From Callorhinus ursinus (taxonomy: Eukaryota > Chordata > Mammalia > Carnivora > Otariidae): a stretch of 64,000 bases of DNA. Where the stretch lies: NCBI RefSeq assembly GCF_003265705.1, contig NW_020312828.1, positions 58,703,021 through 58,767,020 of the forward strand, written 5' to 3'. Position 1 is the first letter of the stretch; each line of letters starts with the position of its first letter. Below, piece after piece: positions 12,059 through 23,255 of this stretch. A model generated the notes under the pieces. That model did not search any database. It was not told the DNA's origin and worked only from the letters and a program-made list of their open reading frames with translations. The position numbers and the translations under genes are program-made.

Positions 12059-13059
12059 TCAGGACACCTGGATGGCTCAGTTGGTTAAGCATCTGCCTTC
12101 AGCTCAGGTCTTGTTGGGGTTAATTTAGAGCATGAAATCAGCCATAATACCTGGCTTGCTGAAATGTAACACAGAGGCCGCTGGGGGAGGCGAGGGAAGG
12201 TTTCAGAGAAGGGCATAGGCCTTTGGAACGCCGAGGCCTGTGTGACCACTCTGCCCTTGGAATGCCGCAGAGAGTTGCCTTCCCCGAAGCTTTCTACGGT
12301 CCTACAATTAGTTTTTTAGTAAGCCTGCACCTCTGGATTGTAGACTTCACAAGTGCTTCTCAGTTTTTTTTTTTGAACTCCCGCTTAGGTGGGGCAGGAT
12401 GGCTAGAGTGGACTGGAATTGGTTATTTCCTTTCCTCTAGGTCAGACAGGCTGTGATAAAAGCCCAGGCTCAGGGTAAATAGTTTCTGCTGAGGGCAGAG
12501 CTGGTTAAGAACAGAGTGCTCTGGCATATTTCCTAATGGCTCCTTTTCCTCTCTCACTGCTGGAAGTGTGAGGGGATTTTTCTAAAAATATATATTCACC
12601 ATGAGAATCTTGTGGAGCTTCAGGAGGTAGAATTCACAAATGTGTGGGGGCTTTTCAGTGACTGGGTCCCCTTGGAATTTTGAATCTCATGTCATTGTCC
12701 ACCCTGAGCCCCGAGCTTTTCATCAATTATGGCTCACACATCACGTGCTTGAGAACCAGTGATAAGGATTTGTGATTATCCTGAAGGACCAATAAAAGCG
12801 GGAGCAAAGAAGAGCTAAGGGTCTTTGAGCGTTGACCCCCTTGCCTTCTCCTCTCTTTCACAGCAAAGTTTGGAGTCATCTTTCATCCACTGGTACAGGG
12901 ATTGCTGGCCATTTCCAGCAGGTCATGATCCCAGGGTCCTGGGATCAAGTCCCGCATGGGGATTCTTGATCAGTGGGGAGTCTGCTTCTCCCTCTGCCTG
13001 CTGCTCCCCCTGCTTGTGCTCTCTCTCTCTCTGACAAATAAATAAAATTAAAAAAAAAA
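12059..13059 (+). mobile_element. Can-SINE, plus strand, split by a solo LTR
   Basis: The head is at 12059-12110 (GACACCTGGATGGCTCAG, CTTCAGCTCAGGTC) and the body resumes at 12921 (GGTCATGATCCCAGGGTCC) to the AATAAAATTAAAAA tail. The flanking L1 shows a short duplication TAACTCTC at 12051-12058 and 13060-13067. Removing the inserted LTR restores a normal-length SINE. Confidence 0.92.
12111..12920 (+). mobile_element. Solo endogenous retrovirus LTR (class I-like)
   Basis: About 810 bp inserted inside a SINE. It opens TGTTGGGGTTAATTTAGAGC at 12112 and closes CCATTTCCAGCA at 12920, the TG...CA pattern of retroviral LTRs. A poly(A) signal in ACCAATAAAAGCGGGAGC lies at about 12790, followed by a pyrimidine-rich U5-like region. 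The host SINE is interrupted exactly at GGTC, which is repeated on both sides (12107-12110 and 12921-12924), a 4-bp or, with one change, 5-bp target duplication typical of gammaretrovirus-like ERV1. No internal gag, pol or env sequence is present, so it is a solo LTR left by recombination. Subfamily unknown. Confidence 0.88.
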
Positions 13060-14035
13060 TAACTCTCAAAATTCAACAGTGAAAAACAAAGATAATCCAA
13101 TTAGAAATGGGTTAGATACATGAAACAGATACTAGTATGTATTCAGATGGAAAGTAAACACATGGAGAGATGTTCAACATCACTAGTCATCAAGAATGGT
13201 CAAATTAGGACCATGATGAGATATGACTACACTCATCTTAGAACATGTAAATTTTGAAAAATGACAATAGTAAATGCTGGTGATGATGCAGAGAAAATGT
13301 ATCAGTCATACACATTGGCTGGTAGGACGGCAAATGATCTAGCCAAACTGGAAAAAGATTTGCCAGTTTAAAAAAAAAAAAAAGAAACTAAGATCAATGT
13401 ACATTGTACATATGCTCCATCAATTCCAGTCCTGAATATACTCCCACAGATCTAAAAATGTCCACCTAAAAATCTACACATAATTGTTCATAGCAATGTG
13501 GCACAACTATATCATGGAATATTATTCAACAATAAAATAATGAACTATTGATACATGTGGCAACTTAGATGGATAACAGGAATATTATTCTACTAAAAAA
13601 AAAAGCCAATATCAAAAGTCACATACTGTATGATTCCATTTATAGAGCATATATTAAAATGCTAAAACCATAGAGGTGAAAACAAAATAATGGTTACCAA
13701 GAGTGAGGTATGGTGAAGGGGAGAAATTGGTGGGACTATAACGGGATAGCACAAGAGAGAACTTTGTGGTGTTAGAACGATTCTGTACTTTGATTGCAGT
13801 TGTGGTTACATGAATCTACACATGTGATAAAATGAAATATACACACACATTGTACCAAAGTCAATCTCTAGGTTTTGATATGGTGCAATAATTTTATAAG
13901 ATGTATCCATTCAGGGAAACTGAGTAAAGGCTACTGAGTAGGTGTCTTTAATATCTTCGCAACCTTGTATGAATTTATAATTGCTTTAAAATAAAAATTT
14001 TTAAAAATAAAAGGCAGTTATCTTTAAAGAAAATT

Positions 14036-14430
14036 AAATAAGGTGGATTACAGAGAAGCATGAAGAAACTCAGCAGTGATGGATATGTTCATTATAGTGA
14101 GAGGAGTGTTGGGTGCCTGAGTGGCTCAGTCACTTGGGCGTCCAACCCTTGGTTTTATCTCTGGTCATGATCTCCGGGTTATGGGATCAAGCCCCATGTA
14201 GGGCTCTAGGCTCAGTGCAGAGTCTGCTTGACATTCTCTCTCCCTCTCCCTTTCTCCTCCCCATACTCTCTCTCTTTCTCTAAAATAAAGAAATAAATCT
14301 TTATGGTGATTGTAGTGTTGGTATCATGGGTGTATAGACTTGTCAAACCTGAACAATTTGTACACTTAAAGTATGTGAAATTTATTGTATATCAATTATA
14401 CTTCAGTAGAGATATAATTTTTGTCTTATT
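14036..14430 (+). mobile_element. L1M-type 3' end, plus strand, split by a SINE
   Basis: GTGATGGATATGTTCATTAT before the SINE and GGGTGTATAGACTTGTCAAA, TTTGTACACTTAAAGTATGT, TTATTGTATATCAATTATAC after it form an old L1M-type 3' end. Confidence 0.7.
14110..14303 (+). mobile_element. Older Can-SINE, plus strand
   Basis: GGGTGCCTGAGTGGCTCAGT, CTGGTCATGATCTCCGGG and a CT-rich zone leading to AATAAAGAAATAAATCTTTA. It is more diverged than most copies here, and the target duplication is unclear. Confidence 0.9.
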
Positions 14431-14849
14431 AAAATAATAGCTAATATGCTCAAAGTAGGCTAAACATAGTCTTTGAGACTTACATTACTATCACATCTAT
14501 ATCAAGGTTTAGAAAGTTTTAGTAGTTATCCTAGGTCACAGGATGGGCATTTGGAGGGCATGAATCTGAAAAGTCTAACCCCACTGTCTTTGTTTTTTAA
14601 CAAAGAAAGATCTTCTCTTCCTTCATCACTTCTTATCTGCATTACAGTAAAATCCTTCTCATCTCCTTATTTCATACTGTGTCCCCTTCAGTCAATTCTG
14701 AGAGAGTTACCACTGGGGCTTCTAAAACAAATCTTATATTCTTACCTTTTTTTTTTCCCAATTTCTTTGGTACCTTCCATAAAATTCCAGTTGAAAATCC
14801 TTAGAATGCCATACAAACATTAAAAACATTCTTTGTCTCTCTCCTTTCT

Positions 14850-15040
14850 TCCTTAACACACATGCACACACACACACATGTAAAACTTAGTAATATCTTA
14901 TATATTATAATATTTACTTATATAACAATATATAACTTAACATATATAACATAAATATCTTATATTTTATGACTATATGCTTATATCCTAATATGTATAT
15001 AACTTTTTATAAATATATAAAACATACACAACTTACTTTC
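14850..15040. repeat. CA and AT-rich low-complexity tract
   Basis: A short CA tract near 14862-14878 leads into about 150 bp of TATA-rich sequence. Confidence 0.7.
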
Positions 15041-15266
15041 TTATAATACTTAACGGTAAACTAATCTTAGAACATTTCTCTCTGAGGACAGTGACTTGCT
15101 CTCTGTTCATCTCTTGGCTGACTCTTATTCTTCCTACTTTTCCATCTCCAGCATCATATCCCATTACCCAGCAAACCTCCTGTATGCTTACAAATCATCC
15201 TTTATTATCATACTCACAAGGAGGGTTATACACTTTCACTTTACTTTTCTGTCTTTCCCTAGCTTC

Positions 15267-15469
15267 TTTTTTTTCTTTTTAAAGATTTTATTTATTTATT
15301 TGACAGAGAGAAACACAGCAAGAGAGGGAGCACAAGCAGGGGGAGTGGAAGAGGGAGAAGCAGGCCTCCTGCAGAGCAGGGACCCCGATGTGGGACTCGA
15401 TCCCAGGACCCTGGGATCATGTCCTGAGCCGAAGGCAGACGCTTAACGACTGAGCCACCCAGTTGCCCC
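15267..15469 (-). mobile_element. Can-SINE, minus strand
   Basis: Full reverse Can-SINE with GACAGAGAGAAACACAGCAA and head CCACCCAGTTGCCCC. Near-perfect 11-bp duplication TCCCTAGCTTC (15256) and TCCATAGCTAC (15470). Confidence 0.95.
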
Positions 15470-15599
15470 TCCATAGCTACTTAAGGACAGGGATTGTGTC
15501 TCCCCCCACACCTGCCCCCTGGCCCCCCAGGACCATCCAGAATGCCTGCATTTAATTTACTTACTGAGCATCTGCTATATTTCATTTACAAATAAAGGG

Positions 15600-17320
15600 G
15601 AAAATGAGATTCTGTTACTTCTACTGACATTTCCTCACCTATTCCAAAACCAAAACTGTGTAAACATACACAAAAAGAAAAACCAAGTCAACCTTAAGAG
15701 ATAGAAATAATCTATTCCATAAGTCACTTGCAGTCTTTCCACCTTCTGGATTTCAGATGCAAAGAATGCAATTGCTCAGCATGAACTGGGGTAAAAAGAC
15801 CTTTGCACCTGTCTACATTGATTGTAGTCATTGTGTTTCTTGGAAACACAGTATTAAACTAATGATTTTACTTTATTTAGTCACACTGAGTTCTTTCATT
15901 TTTTTCCTTGAGTTTTGGGTTTTTTGCTTTTTGGTTTTTGTTTTTTTTTTTTTTTTTGGTATGTATATAACTCCTCTAAAGCTCCAGGGATCTTCAAATG
16001 GTGATTATGCTAAAGGCCCAGAATATTTCAGAGTGATTAAGGGAAATAGATTCATACTTTAATTTTTCTTTTACCTTAAAATAAAATTAAATTTCAAGGT
16101 TCCTTTTGATCATTCATCATTACATGTTATGGCTTAATCTTTTTCGTATGTGAAGATTTTCTTTCAGAGACAGTATATCTTCATTTAAGTAGACTTTACT
16201 TTTCCAAATCAACATTCTGCAAAAGCGATGGTTTTAATCAGATGCAATATTGAAGACAGGGCCAACATTAATTTTTAAAATATTTTTTAAAGATTTTTCA
16301 AGTTAAAGAAAAATGTTTTATGTGGGTTACAATTTCATTTTAAATAAAATGAATTCCAGATATGGTAAATCACTGTACATTTAGAAGTTAAAGTGAAATG
16401 CAGGTCGAGGCAAGCGTAAGTACACACACAAGCACAAAATAAAAGATGTTTTTTCAGGCTACTGCTACATGACAGCAAACAAAATACTTGAAAGAATAAT
16501 TAAGGCATATTGTTATATGATTCATATCATATGAATAATTTTCATTTTATAGGAATTGTTTAATAAGTTCAGGACTGAAATATTTGCTTTATATAACTGA
16601 GCTAGCTAGTTCAAAAGTAATGATCCTCATGATCTGTTAATTGTTTATTTCTGGTTTTATCTCAATCTTTTGAGTATTTTGTAGACAAATACCACATTAA
16701 AAAAGAAAAAAAAATAGCCTCTAAAGAGGGTTTGACATGAAATAATGCAGTCTATTTTAGAAAAGATTTATTACACTACAACTTACTGAATTTTTGATAA
16801 ATTTCAGTTGAATGTGTTGAAGAATGCTGAAAAATGTTTATGAATTTTTAATTTATTATTCTTAAAAGCATGCAGGTGAGTCATCACAATGAAATTACAA
16901 TTCTGAATTTATTTTCTTTTGCTCTGTAGGGTCCTATTTGAAATCTTTCCAGCAGAATGAAATGGAGATCACTTTATATTCCCCAAGCTTGGTTTTTATG
17001 TTTTTTTGCTTTCAATCTTACTGTACATTGCTTTTCCTTTTTATACTTTCCTAAGATTCCTGTTTGCTTATTTTTTCAGAATGTACAAAATTAATATTAC
17101 ATTCATGATTTTAAAAATTATTTTAAATAAAATATGTAAGATTTTATGCACATCAAAAGTTTTTGCTAGTTTTCTGATAAATGTTCGTTTCAGATAACCA
17201 TACTGTCCTATAATGTTTATACAGCTAAATAAGTTTTTGTTTGTCAAGGCAAATATTTAAATATGTCAAGCATTCCAGTGGCCTCTTTTCAAGCCATTTT
17301 TATTACTATGCAGCCTAGTG
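15600..17320. other. Unique AT-rich sequence, no gene seen
   Basis: A T-rich run lies at about 15942-15958. Short open frames exist but none has recognisable protein features. No repeat family assigned. Confidence 0.4.
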
Positions 17321-17324
17321 TGGA

Positions 17325-17700
17325 TGTTGACAGTATGATACTCAGAATTAGGTAGATTTAGGTTCAAATTCATTTCTTCAATTAATATTTCAATGTCTAA
17401 TATGTCCCAGGCACTAGGGATCTAGCTACATACCAAAGTCCCTGCCCTTTGGGGGAGCTTATATTCTAGTATATACTAAAAACAAAATTTAGGGTTAATT
17501 TACTCCTTGAGATTATTCTTTGCTCAAATTCTTATGACGTGTGAGACTTGGGCCAATTCATTAACTGCTCTGAATTTCAGTCCCCTTTATCTGAAAACTA
17601 TGGATAATAATAGTCCTAACTCATAAAGTTATTATGAGAATACATGAAATAACACATATAAAATGTTTATCAAAATATCAAATAAATAGTAGGCAAAAAT
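17325..17700 (+). mobile_element. MIR remnant interrupted by an L2-like piece
   Basis: MIR-like sequence at 17325-17371 (TAGGTAGATTTAGGTTCAAA) resumes at about 17524 (GAGACTTGGGCCAATTCATT, TGGATAATAATAGTCC). Between them, about 17372-17523, is L2-like text (GTCCCAGGCACTAGGGATC, GGGGGAGCTTATATTCTAG). TCAAATTC occurs on both sides (17364-17371 and 17524-17531), which fits an insertion. Confidence 0.55.
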
Positions 17701-18200
17701 CATATAATATTATTCTGATTATTAATAAAATGTTAGCTATTTTCCCTGCTATGGATCATGTATTACCTAATGTTTTTACATAAACCATAGCAGCAGTAGA
17801 AAAAAAATCACTTTTTATTCTTTTATTCTATTCATTTTCGTACATTTCACAATGTGCAATTGTTGGTAATGTTTTCGGTGCTGAAAATGAAGTCCTTGGG
17901 AAACCCTACTGTGTTTTTAAAATATATTAAACGTGGCAATGATCTGTTTCACTTTCTTGAGCTCATTTTCCTGGATATTATCACGAATTAGTGATTATTG
18001 CATCTTTCCTTCAGAAGCATTGCATGCTCCAGGCATTGTCAGTTATGATGGGTTTGAAAAAGAATTATGGTTTCTGACTATTAAACCTATTCTAACCTCC
18101 ACAGTGTGACCCAAAGACCAACATGTTGTGTTCTTGCCACAATTAAATCTGGTAGCTATGTTATTCAAACATACATTATAAGAGTTGTTGGCTTTACATT
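17701..18200. other. Unique sequence, nothing recognised
   Basis: AT-rich, no open frame or repeat that I can name. Confidence 0.4.
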
Positions 18201-18234
18201 TTTTTTTAAGTCCAGATTTTCTTTTGTCTTTTTT

Positions 18235-18424
18235 CCTTTTTTTTAAGATTTTATTTATTTATTTGACAGAGCGAGAGAGCACAAGCAGGGGGAATAGTAG
18301 AGGGAGAGGAAGAAGCAGGGTCCCCGCTTAGCAGGGAGCCCAATGCGGGACCTATCCCACAACCCCGGGATCATGACCCCAGCCGAGGGCAGATGCCTAA
18401 CCATCTGAGCGACCCAGGTGCCCC
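18235..18424 (-). mobile_element. Can-SINE, minus strand
   Basis: AAGATTTTATTTATTTATTT through GGGATCATGACCCCAGCC to GACCCAGGTGCCCC. A possible duplication TACATTTT (about 18195 and 18425) would extend the pyrimidine-rich tail side left to about 18203. Confidence 0.92.
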
Positions 18425-18850
18425 TACATTTTGGTTTTAAAATAATTTATTCGCGAAATTTTAATGCCCAAATCAATTTTTGATAATATGTATGATAAAC
18501 TAAATGTAACTTACACATATGTTTTCTAAATTAATAAAGCTCTTGCTCCTTGAAAATTAATATTTGGATTATGGTAGTATGATTGATTAGTTTAAAAATG
18601 CTGTGACTATTTCTGTTAAAATAACATTGTTTAATAAGCTAGTTTTAATTTTTCATGACTTACATGCCACTTACAATAATAGGGATATATTAATTTTACA
18701 ATGATTTTTGCCATAGTGATCCACTTTGAGAAACCAGAATAAGAAAATATCTATTGAAACAACCTACATTAGAAAAAGATCTAATAATTAATTAATTGAG
18801 TGATTGATTAACCCCACTGGTTATACTGAAAGCAAGCATACACTGATTTT

Positions 18851-19045
18851 TTTTTTAAGATTTTAATTATTTATTTGACAGAGAGAGAGAGACAGCAAGA
18901 GAGGGAACACAAGTAGGGGGAGTGGAGAAGGAGAAGCAGGCTTCCCGCTGAGCAGGGAGCACGATGTAGGGCTTGATCCCAGGACCCTGGGACCATGACC
19001 TGAGCCGAAGGCAGATGCTTAATGACTGAGCCACACAGGCGCCCC
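18851..19045 (-). mobile_element. Can-SINE, minus strand
   Basis: Flanked by a 17-bp duplication with one mismatch, AAGCATACACTGATTTT (18834-18850) and AAGCATACAGTGATTTT (19046-19062). Confidence 0.95.
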
Positions 19046-19497
19046 AAGCATACAGTGATTTTATTTCACATGTTACTGATTCCATCTGCCACCACCATAA
19101 CTGTACCTCCAGAACCTTTCTCTGCCCTTCTTATCTTTGTTATGTGCTGACCCTATGGGCTATGGCAACCTGAACCCTTCGAATTCTGGTTCTTAATTGT
19201 GATCAGAGGGTGGGATGCACTGGCAGAGATTGCTAAATAGGAGCAGAGAGACATCAGCATATTCCCTTCTTGTCATGTTACCCCATTTTTGCAAGGTGCT
19301 GAGTCCCTCTAGGAGAAAGGCTCCAGCACTGACTTATCACAGTGCATCCTTACTATCTTTGCTACTTCACACTTGAGTGGTGACGGTTTCCTGCTTTTGG
19401 TTAGTTTCCAGTTGTCTCACTATGCCTTTCATGAGTTCATGATTTCTTTAACCCTGCACATATTTCTGTAACTTTCTTCACCAAATTATCTGCAATT

Positions 19498-19500
<3 letters not shown>

Positions 19501-19531
<31 letters not shown>
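19501..19531. repeat. Poly(T) run of about 31 bases
   Basis: An uninterrupted T tract. No retrocopy or SINE head is recognisable directly to its right, so its source is unclear. Confidence 0.9.
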
Positions 19532-19532
<1 letters not shown>

Positions 19533-19604
19533 AGAAATCCACGTCTTGCTGGGGGTTTATTTCTAAACACTGCAAAGTGATATTGGTATTGTTACTTCGG
19601 GAAA

Positions 19605-19850
19605 CTAACAGCATTGGAGGTTAAGAGCAGAGTCGAGAGAGCCAGACTACGTGGGTTTGAAACCCACTCCCATATGGGCAAATTATTTAATCTCACCCCA
19701 ACTCAGTTTTCATACCTATAAAATGGGCATAATAACTTTGTACCTGTCTCACAGGGTTGCTTTGCAGTGATTAAATGTGTCATCTTATGTAAATCTATTT
19801 AACCCATGACTTAAAGAGAATACACACTAGATGTTACCTATTATGCTATT
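19605..19850 (+). mobile_element. MIR SINE
   Basis: Well preserved MIR: GGAGGTTAAGAGCAGAGTC, CTACGTGGGTTTGAAACCC, GGGCAAATTATTTAATCTC, ATAAAATGGGCATAATAAC and ACAGGGTTGCTTTGCAGTG in order. Confidence 0.85.
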
Positions 19851-21190
19851 TGTGATAAAAGTAGTGTTTAATGAGATGAAAGAACAATGAATGCATTCTT
19901 GATGTGATATAAAATGTTTTCTGAGAAAGTGAAATAATACTATTGTAATGTCAGTGCAAATAATTGCTTTTTCTACAAGATTATTTACATACTCCTATTA
20001 GATCAGGTTATAGATAGTTAAATCATTGCTTCTCCAGTACATTTTAATGCCATCTAAAACTTTTTTTCTGCCTCTGATGATTTTTCTTTCACTTAGAATG
20101 ATTGTGTTTTCCTTCCTGAATCTTCTACAAAGGCCTCTCAAAAAATAATAACTTCTCAAATATGCCAGTTTTTTTGCAAGGGTCAAAGGGATATTTTGGC
20201 CTTTAAACAGCTGTATTCCCTGGGTTGATTTCCCCATTGCTGATGAGTTTCTGTTCCTTGTCAACTATATTGAACCTTTTTACATTCAATTACCTAAGCA
20301 AGGAGACAGATGCATTTTTCTCAGAAGGCCTATCTGCCATGATTTCTTTAAACCCCAAGGTTTGGACACCATATAGGACTGTATTCAGTCCCAACCATGA
20401 TGGGAACAGAAGCAATATAACTCACGGAAGGCAAGATTAACACAAAAATCATATTACAATTGTACCTCTTCCTAGAAGCCACACTGTAACATCACTTCCA
20501 AGAAAAAAAAAATGCTTTATTGAAAGAAGCAAAGTGTACCTTTCACATTATCAGCAAACACTTGTCGATCTAAATAAAAAGATAAACTAAGAAAAGCTCA
20601 AAATTGTCAAAAAGACGAGATTATTTGGGAATAGCAGAGGAACTACAATTCAGGACATGCAAACTGGGGCAAACTACAGGTGAGTCCACTGAGTTTGGGG
20701 TAGGCTGTATTTATGGGGAAAGAATGTAAAGAGGGGAAAGTTCAGTTAGAATCCACTGAAATCAAAATCAAATGGAGACCAGCTTTGAAAATTCCCTGAG
20801 TAGAACCAGTCTAGTCATACAAACAAAACTCAGGTCAGCTTATTTTCTGAGACCATCCTGACCTGGGTCATTTCTTGTTCACGCCTCTGGAAACCATAAG
20901 CAAAACTTCCCAAAGTTGCCCTGAGGCAACTCCTGCTCAATTGTCTATCATTTAAGAAAATTCCAATATTATCAGTTTTCTGTAAATCAGGCATTTGTGG
21001 AAAAGCAGTCTCTGTCCTTACATTTTGTTTTCCTGATGGCACATGCATGAGATTTTCCATTTTAAATCCTCCAGTTCCATTTCAGATTGAAATTCTCTCA
21101 CACAGTACACATTCACTTAGAAGGCAACTCTATGTGCAAATATATGGCATCTTTCGTAATTATAGACAACACTTGTTGTTTGGGCTATGT
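19851..21190. other. Unique sequence, no gene seen
   Basis: Moderately AT-rich with several short open frames on both strands, none recognisable. No repeat family assigned. Confidence 0.4.
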
Positions 21191-21211
21191 TCTCTAATTG
21201 ATACAAATTTA

Positions 21212-21481
21212 TTATTTTTTAATTTTTTAAAGATTTTATTTATTTATTTATTTAACAGAGAGAGACACAGGGAGAGAGGGAACACACACAAAAGCAGGGG
21301 NNNNNNNNNNAACAGAGAGAGACACAGGGAGAGAGGGAACACACACAAAAGCAGGGGGAGTGGGAGAGGGAGAAGAAGACTTCCCGCAGAATAGGGAGCC
21401 CCCTGTGGGAGCTTGATCCCAGGACCCTGGGATCATGACCTGAGCCAAAGACGCTTAAAGACTGAGCCATCCAGGCACCCC
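21212..21481 (-). mobile_element. Can-SINE, minus strand, containing an assembly gap
   Basis: Can-SINE flanked by a perfect 17-bp duplication TAATTGATACAAATTTA (21195-21211 and 21482-21498). It holds 10 Ns at 21301-21310, and the 47 bases before the gap (21254-21300) are repeated exactly after it (21311-21357). Without the gap and repeat the element is about 213 bp, the usual size. Confidence 0.95.
21301..21310. other. Assembly gap (10 N) with duplicated flank
   Basis: The two sides share an identical 47-bp sequence, so the contig ends overlap and were not merged. Confidence 0.97.
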
Positions 21482-21550
21482 TAATTGATACAAATTTAAT
21501 TTAGTTAATGTTTCTAGGAAAGGAACGGCTCACAGAAACGTTCTTTCCCT

Positions 21551-21569
21551 CTCCTATATATATATATAG

Positions 21570-21618
<49 letters not shown>
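21551..21618. repeat. TA microsatellite with adjoining palindrome
   Basis: A 22-bp perfect palindrome (CTCC, TA core, GGAG) at 21551-21572 is followed by a TA run to about 21616. Confidence 0.9.
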
Positions 21619-21619
<1 letters not shown>

Positions 21620-23018
21620 ACATTTTACAAATGCTGCCTACATTTAGAAAATCAGGTAAAGTCATTGAGTACCTGACTAAGGGCATTATAGACTTTCTTA
21701 CCATATAGACAAGTATCAGAAAGGTCACATATTTGTCCAGTGAGGAAGTTTTCCCAAAGTAGGGATGGTAGTTTTGTTTTCCCAAAACAGTTTATTTAGC
21801 CATTTCATGATATCAATATTTCATCTGTTACTTGGACTGGTTCTGATGCAATAAGCTTGATTCTCAATTCTACCATAACTTTGTCTAGCAGAAGAATAAT
21901 CTTTGCCAATGTAAACATGTTAATAAAATGTATTTTATTTTCACATATAATAACTATTAATCAATAATTTATTAAAAACGATTCACAAATCGCATGTCAG
22001 GCAAAAGTTGGCTGAAGTTTCTATATGAGGTAAGTCAAGTGACATTTTCTAAATGTTATGATAGTTATGTACATAAAAGCATTTTCATAGAAATTTAAGT
22101 CACCCCTTGGGCAATGGGAAGACAGAAATGCTATGTAGAAACTACAGAGTTCAAAACCATTAAGAATTATAGTAAAATAGAATGTTTTCTTTAGCTAAGG
22201 GTCCAATATGCTGATATGACTAATAGCGCTACTTATGTAGCAGAACAATTCCTTCTCTGAAGAGCCCGTCCAACTCCTGCCCAGCATTGCCAGATCCTAC
22301 TAAACATGAGCCAGCAGGAATCAATATTGTCTACAGTAATGAAATGTATTCAAGTTCGCCTCCAGTATTCACTGAAACCCTTGAGATACCTGCAGCTTCA
22401 ATTTTAGGAAAATGATAAATAGATGGTACAAAATGCTTAGCTCTGTCTTCATAGATTGTGTAATAACCTTTATTTGTACACTTCTATCCTTTCCAAGATT
22501 TAATACACCTTCCAGAAAGCTATCAGTCTATCAATGACCTTGAATAAATGCCAATCTCAATTATGGACTAAAAAAAAATTGTTCTTTTCAAACAGCAGTA
22601 CTTTATAAAGAGCTAAGTTCACATGGGGTATATTACAGCCTAAAAATAAGAACATTTTGAGAGCATAAAAACTATTTAAAAATGCATTTTCACCTCTTGT
22701 CAGAAGAGAAGGAAGCAAAGCCAAATGCTTTCTTAAATTTAAATTTCAATATTCGCAGCCCCCAAGAAAATGTGTCATGTGTCAATAGAGAAATAGAAAA
22801 TATTACAAAATAAGCTAGCTAACATTCACTAAACATCTTGGCGATTGAGAAAATATTTGTAAAACTAAAGTGCAGTCATTGATAGAAAATGATAGACAGT
22901 GCTCTTGTCATTTATTCTACGTGACATATTAATTAATAATGAAATACATTTTATTGAACACTGCATTGTAAGAAAAGTAGCAAATATTGAGTCCATATCA
23001 TATAAAAATGTTTTCTTT
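21620..23018. other. Unique AT-rich sequence, no gene seen
   Basis: No repeat or gene recognised; open frames are short. Confidence 0.4.
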
Positions 23019-23035
23019 AAGATTTTCAGCAACTA

Positions 23036-23238
23036 GGGGCGCCTGGGTGGCTCAGTCGTTAAGCGTCTGCCTTCGGCTCAGGTCATGATCCCAGGGTCCT
23101 GGGATAGATCCCGGCATCGGGCTCCAGGCTCCGCGGGGAGCCTGCTTCTCCCTCTCCCACTCCCCCTGCTTGTGTTCCCTCTCTCGCTGTGTCTCTCTCT
23201 ATCAAATAAATAAATAAAATCTTAAAAAAAATTAAAAA
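23036..23238 (+). mobile_element. Young Can-SINE, plus strand
   Basis: Near-consensus copy: GGGGCGCCTGGGTGGCTCAG, CCTTCGGCTCAGGTCATGAT and tail AATAAATAAATAAAATCTTA. Perfect 17-bp duplication AAGATTTTCAGCAACTA (23019-23035 and 23239-23255). The low divergence marks it as one of the most recent insertions here. Confidence 0.97.
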
Positions 23239-23255
23239 AAGATTTTCAGCAACTA

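Larger units (their letters stand above)
11720..14035 (+). mobile_element. Old L1 3' half, plus strand, split by a SINE with an LTR
   Basis: The left part (about 11720-12058) carries AAAATGGATTATAGACTTAT and related ORF2-end sequence. It resumes at about 13060 with AACTCTCAAAATTCAACAGT and runs through TGGAATATTATTCAACAATA and GTATGATTCCATTTATAGAG to a final ATAAAAATTTTTAAAAATAA near 14010. The gap between is a Can-SINE insertion that itself holds a solo LTR. Confidence 0.85.

Noticed and set aside
12111..12920. Complete provirus
   Set aside because: No internal region or second LTR is present; the host SINE continues directly after the CA end.
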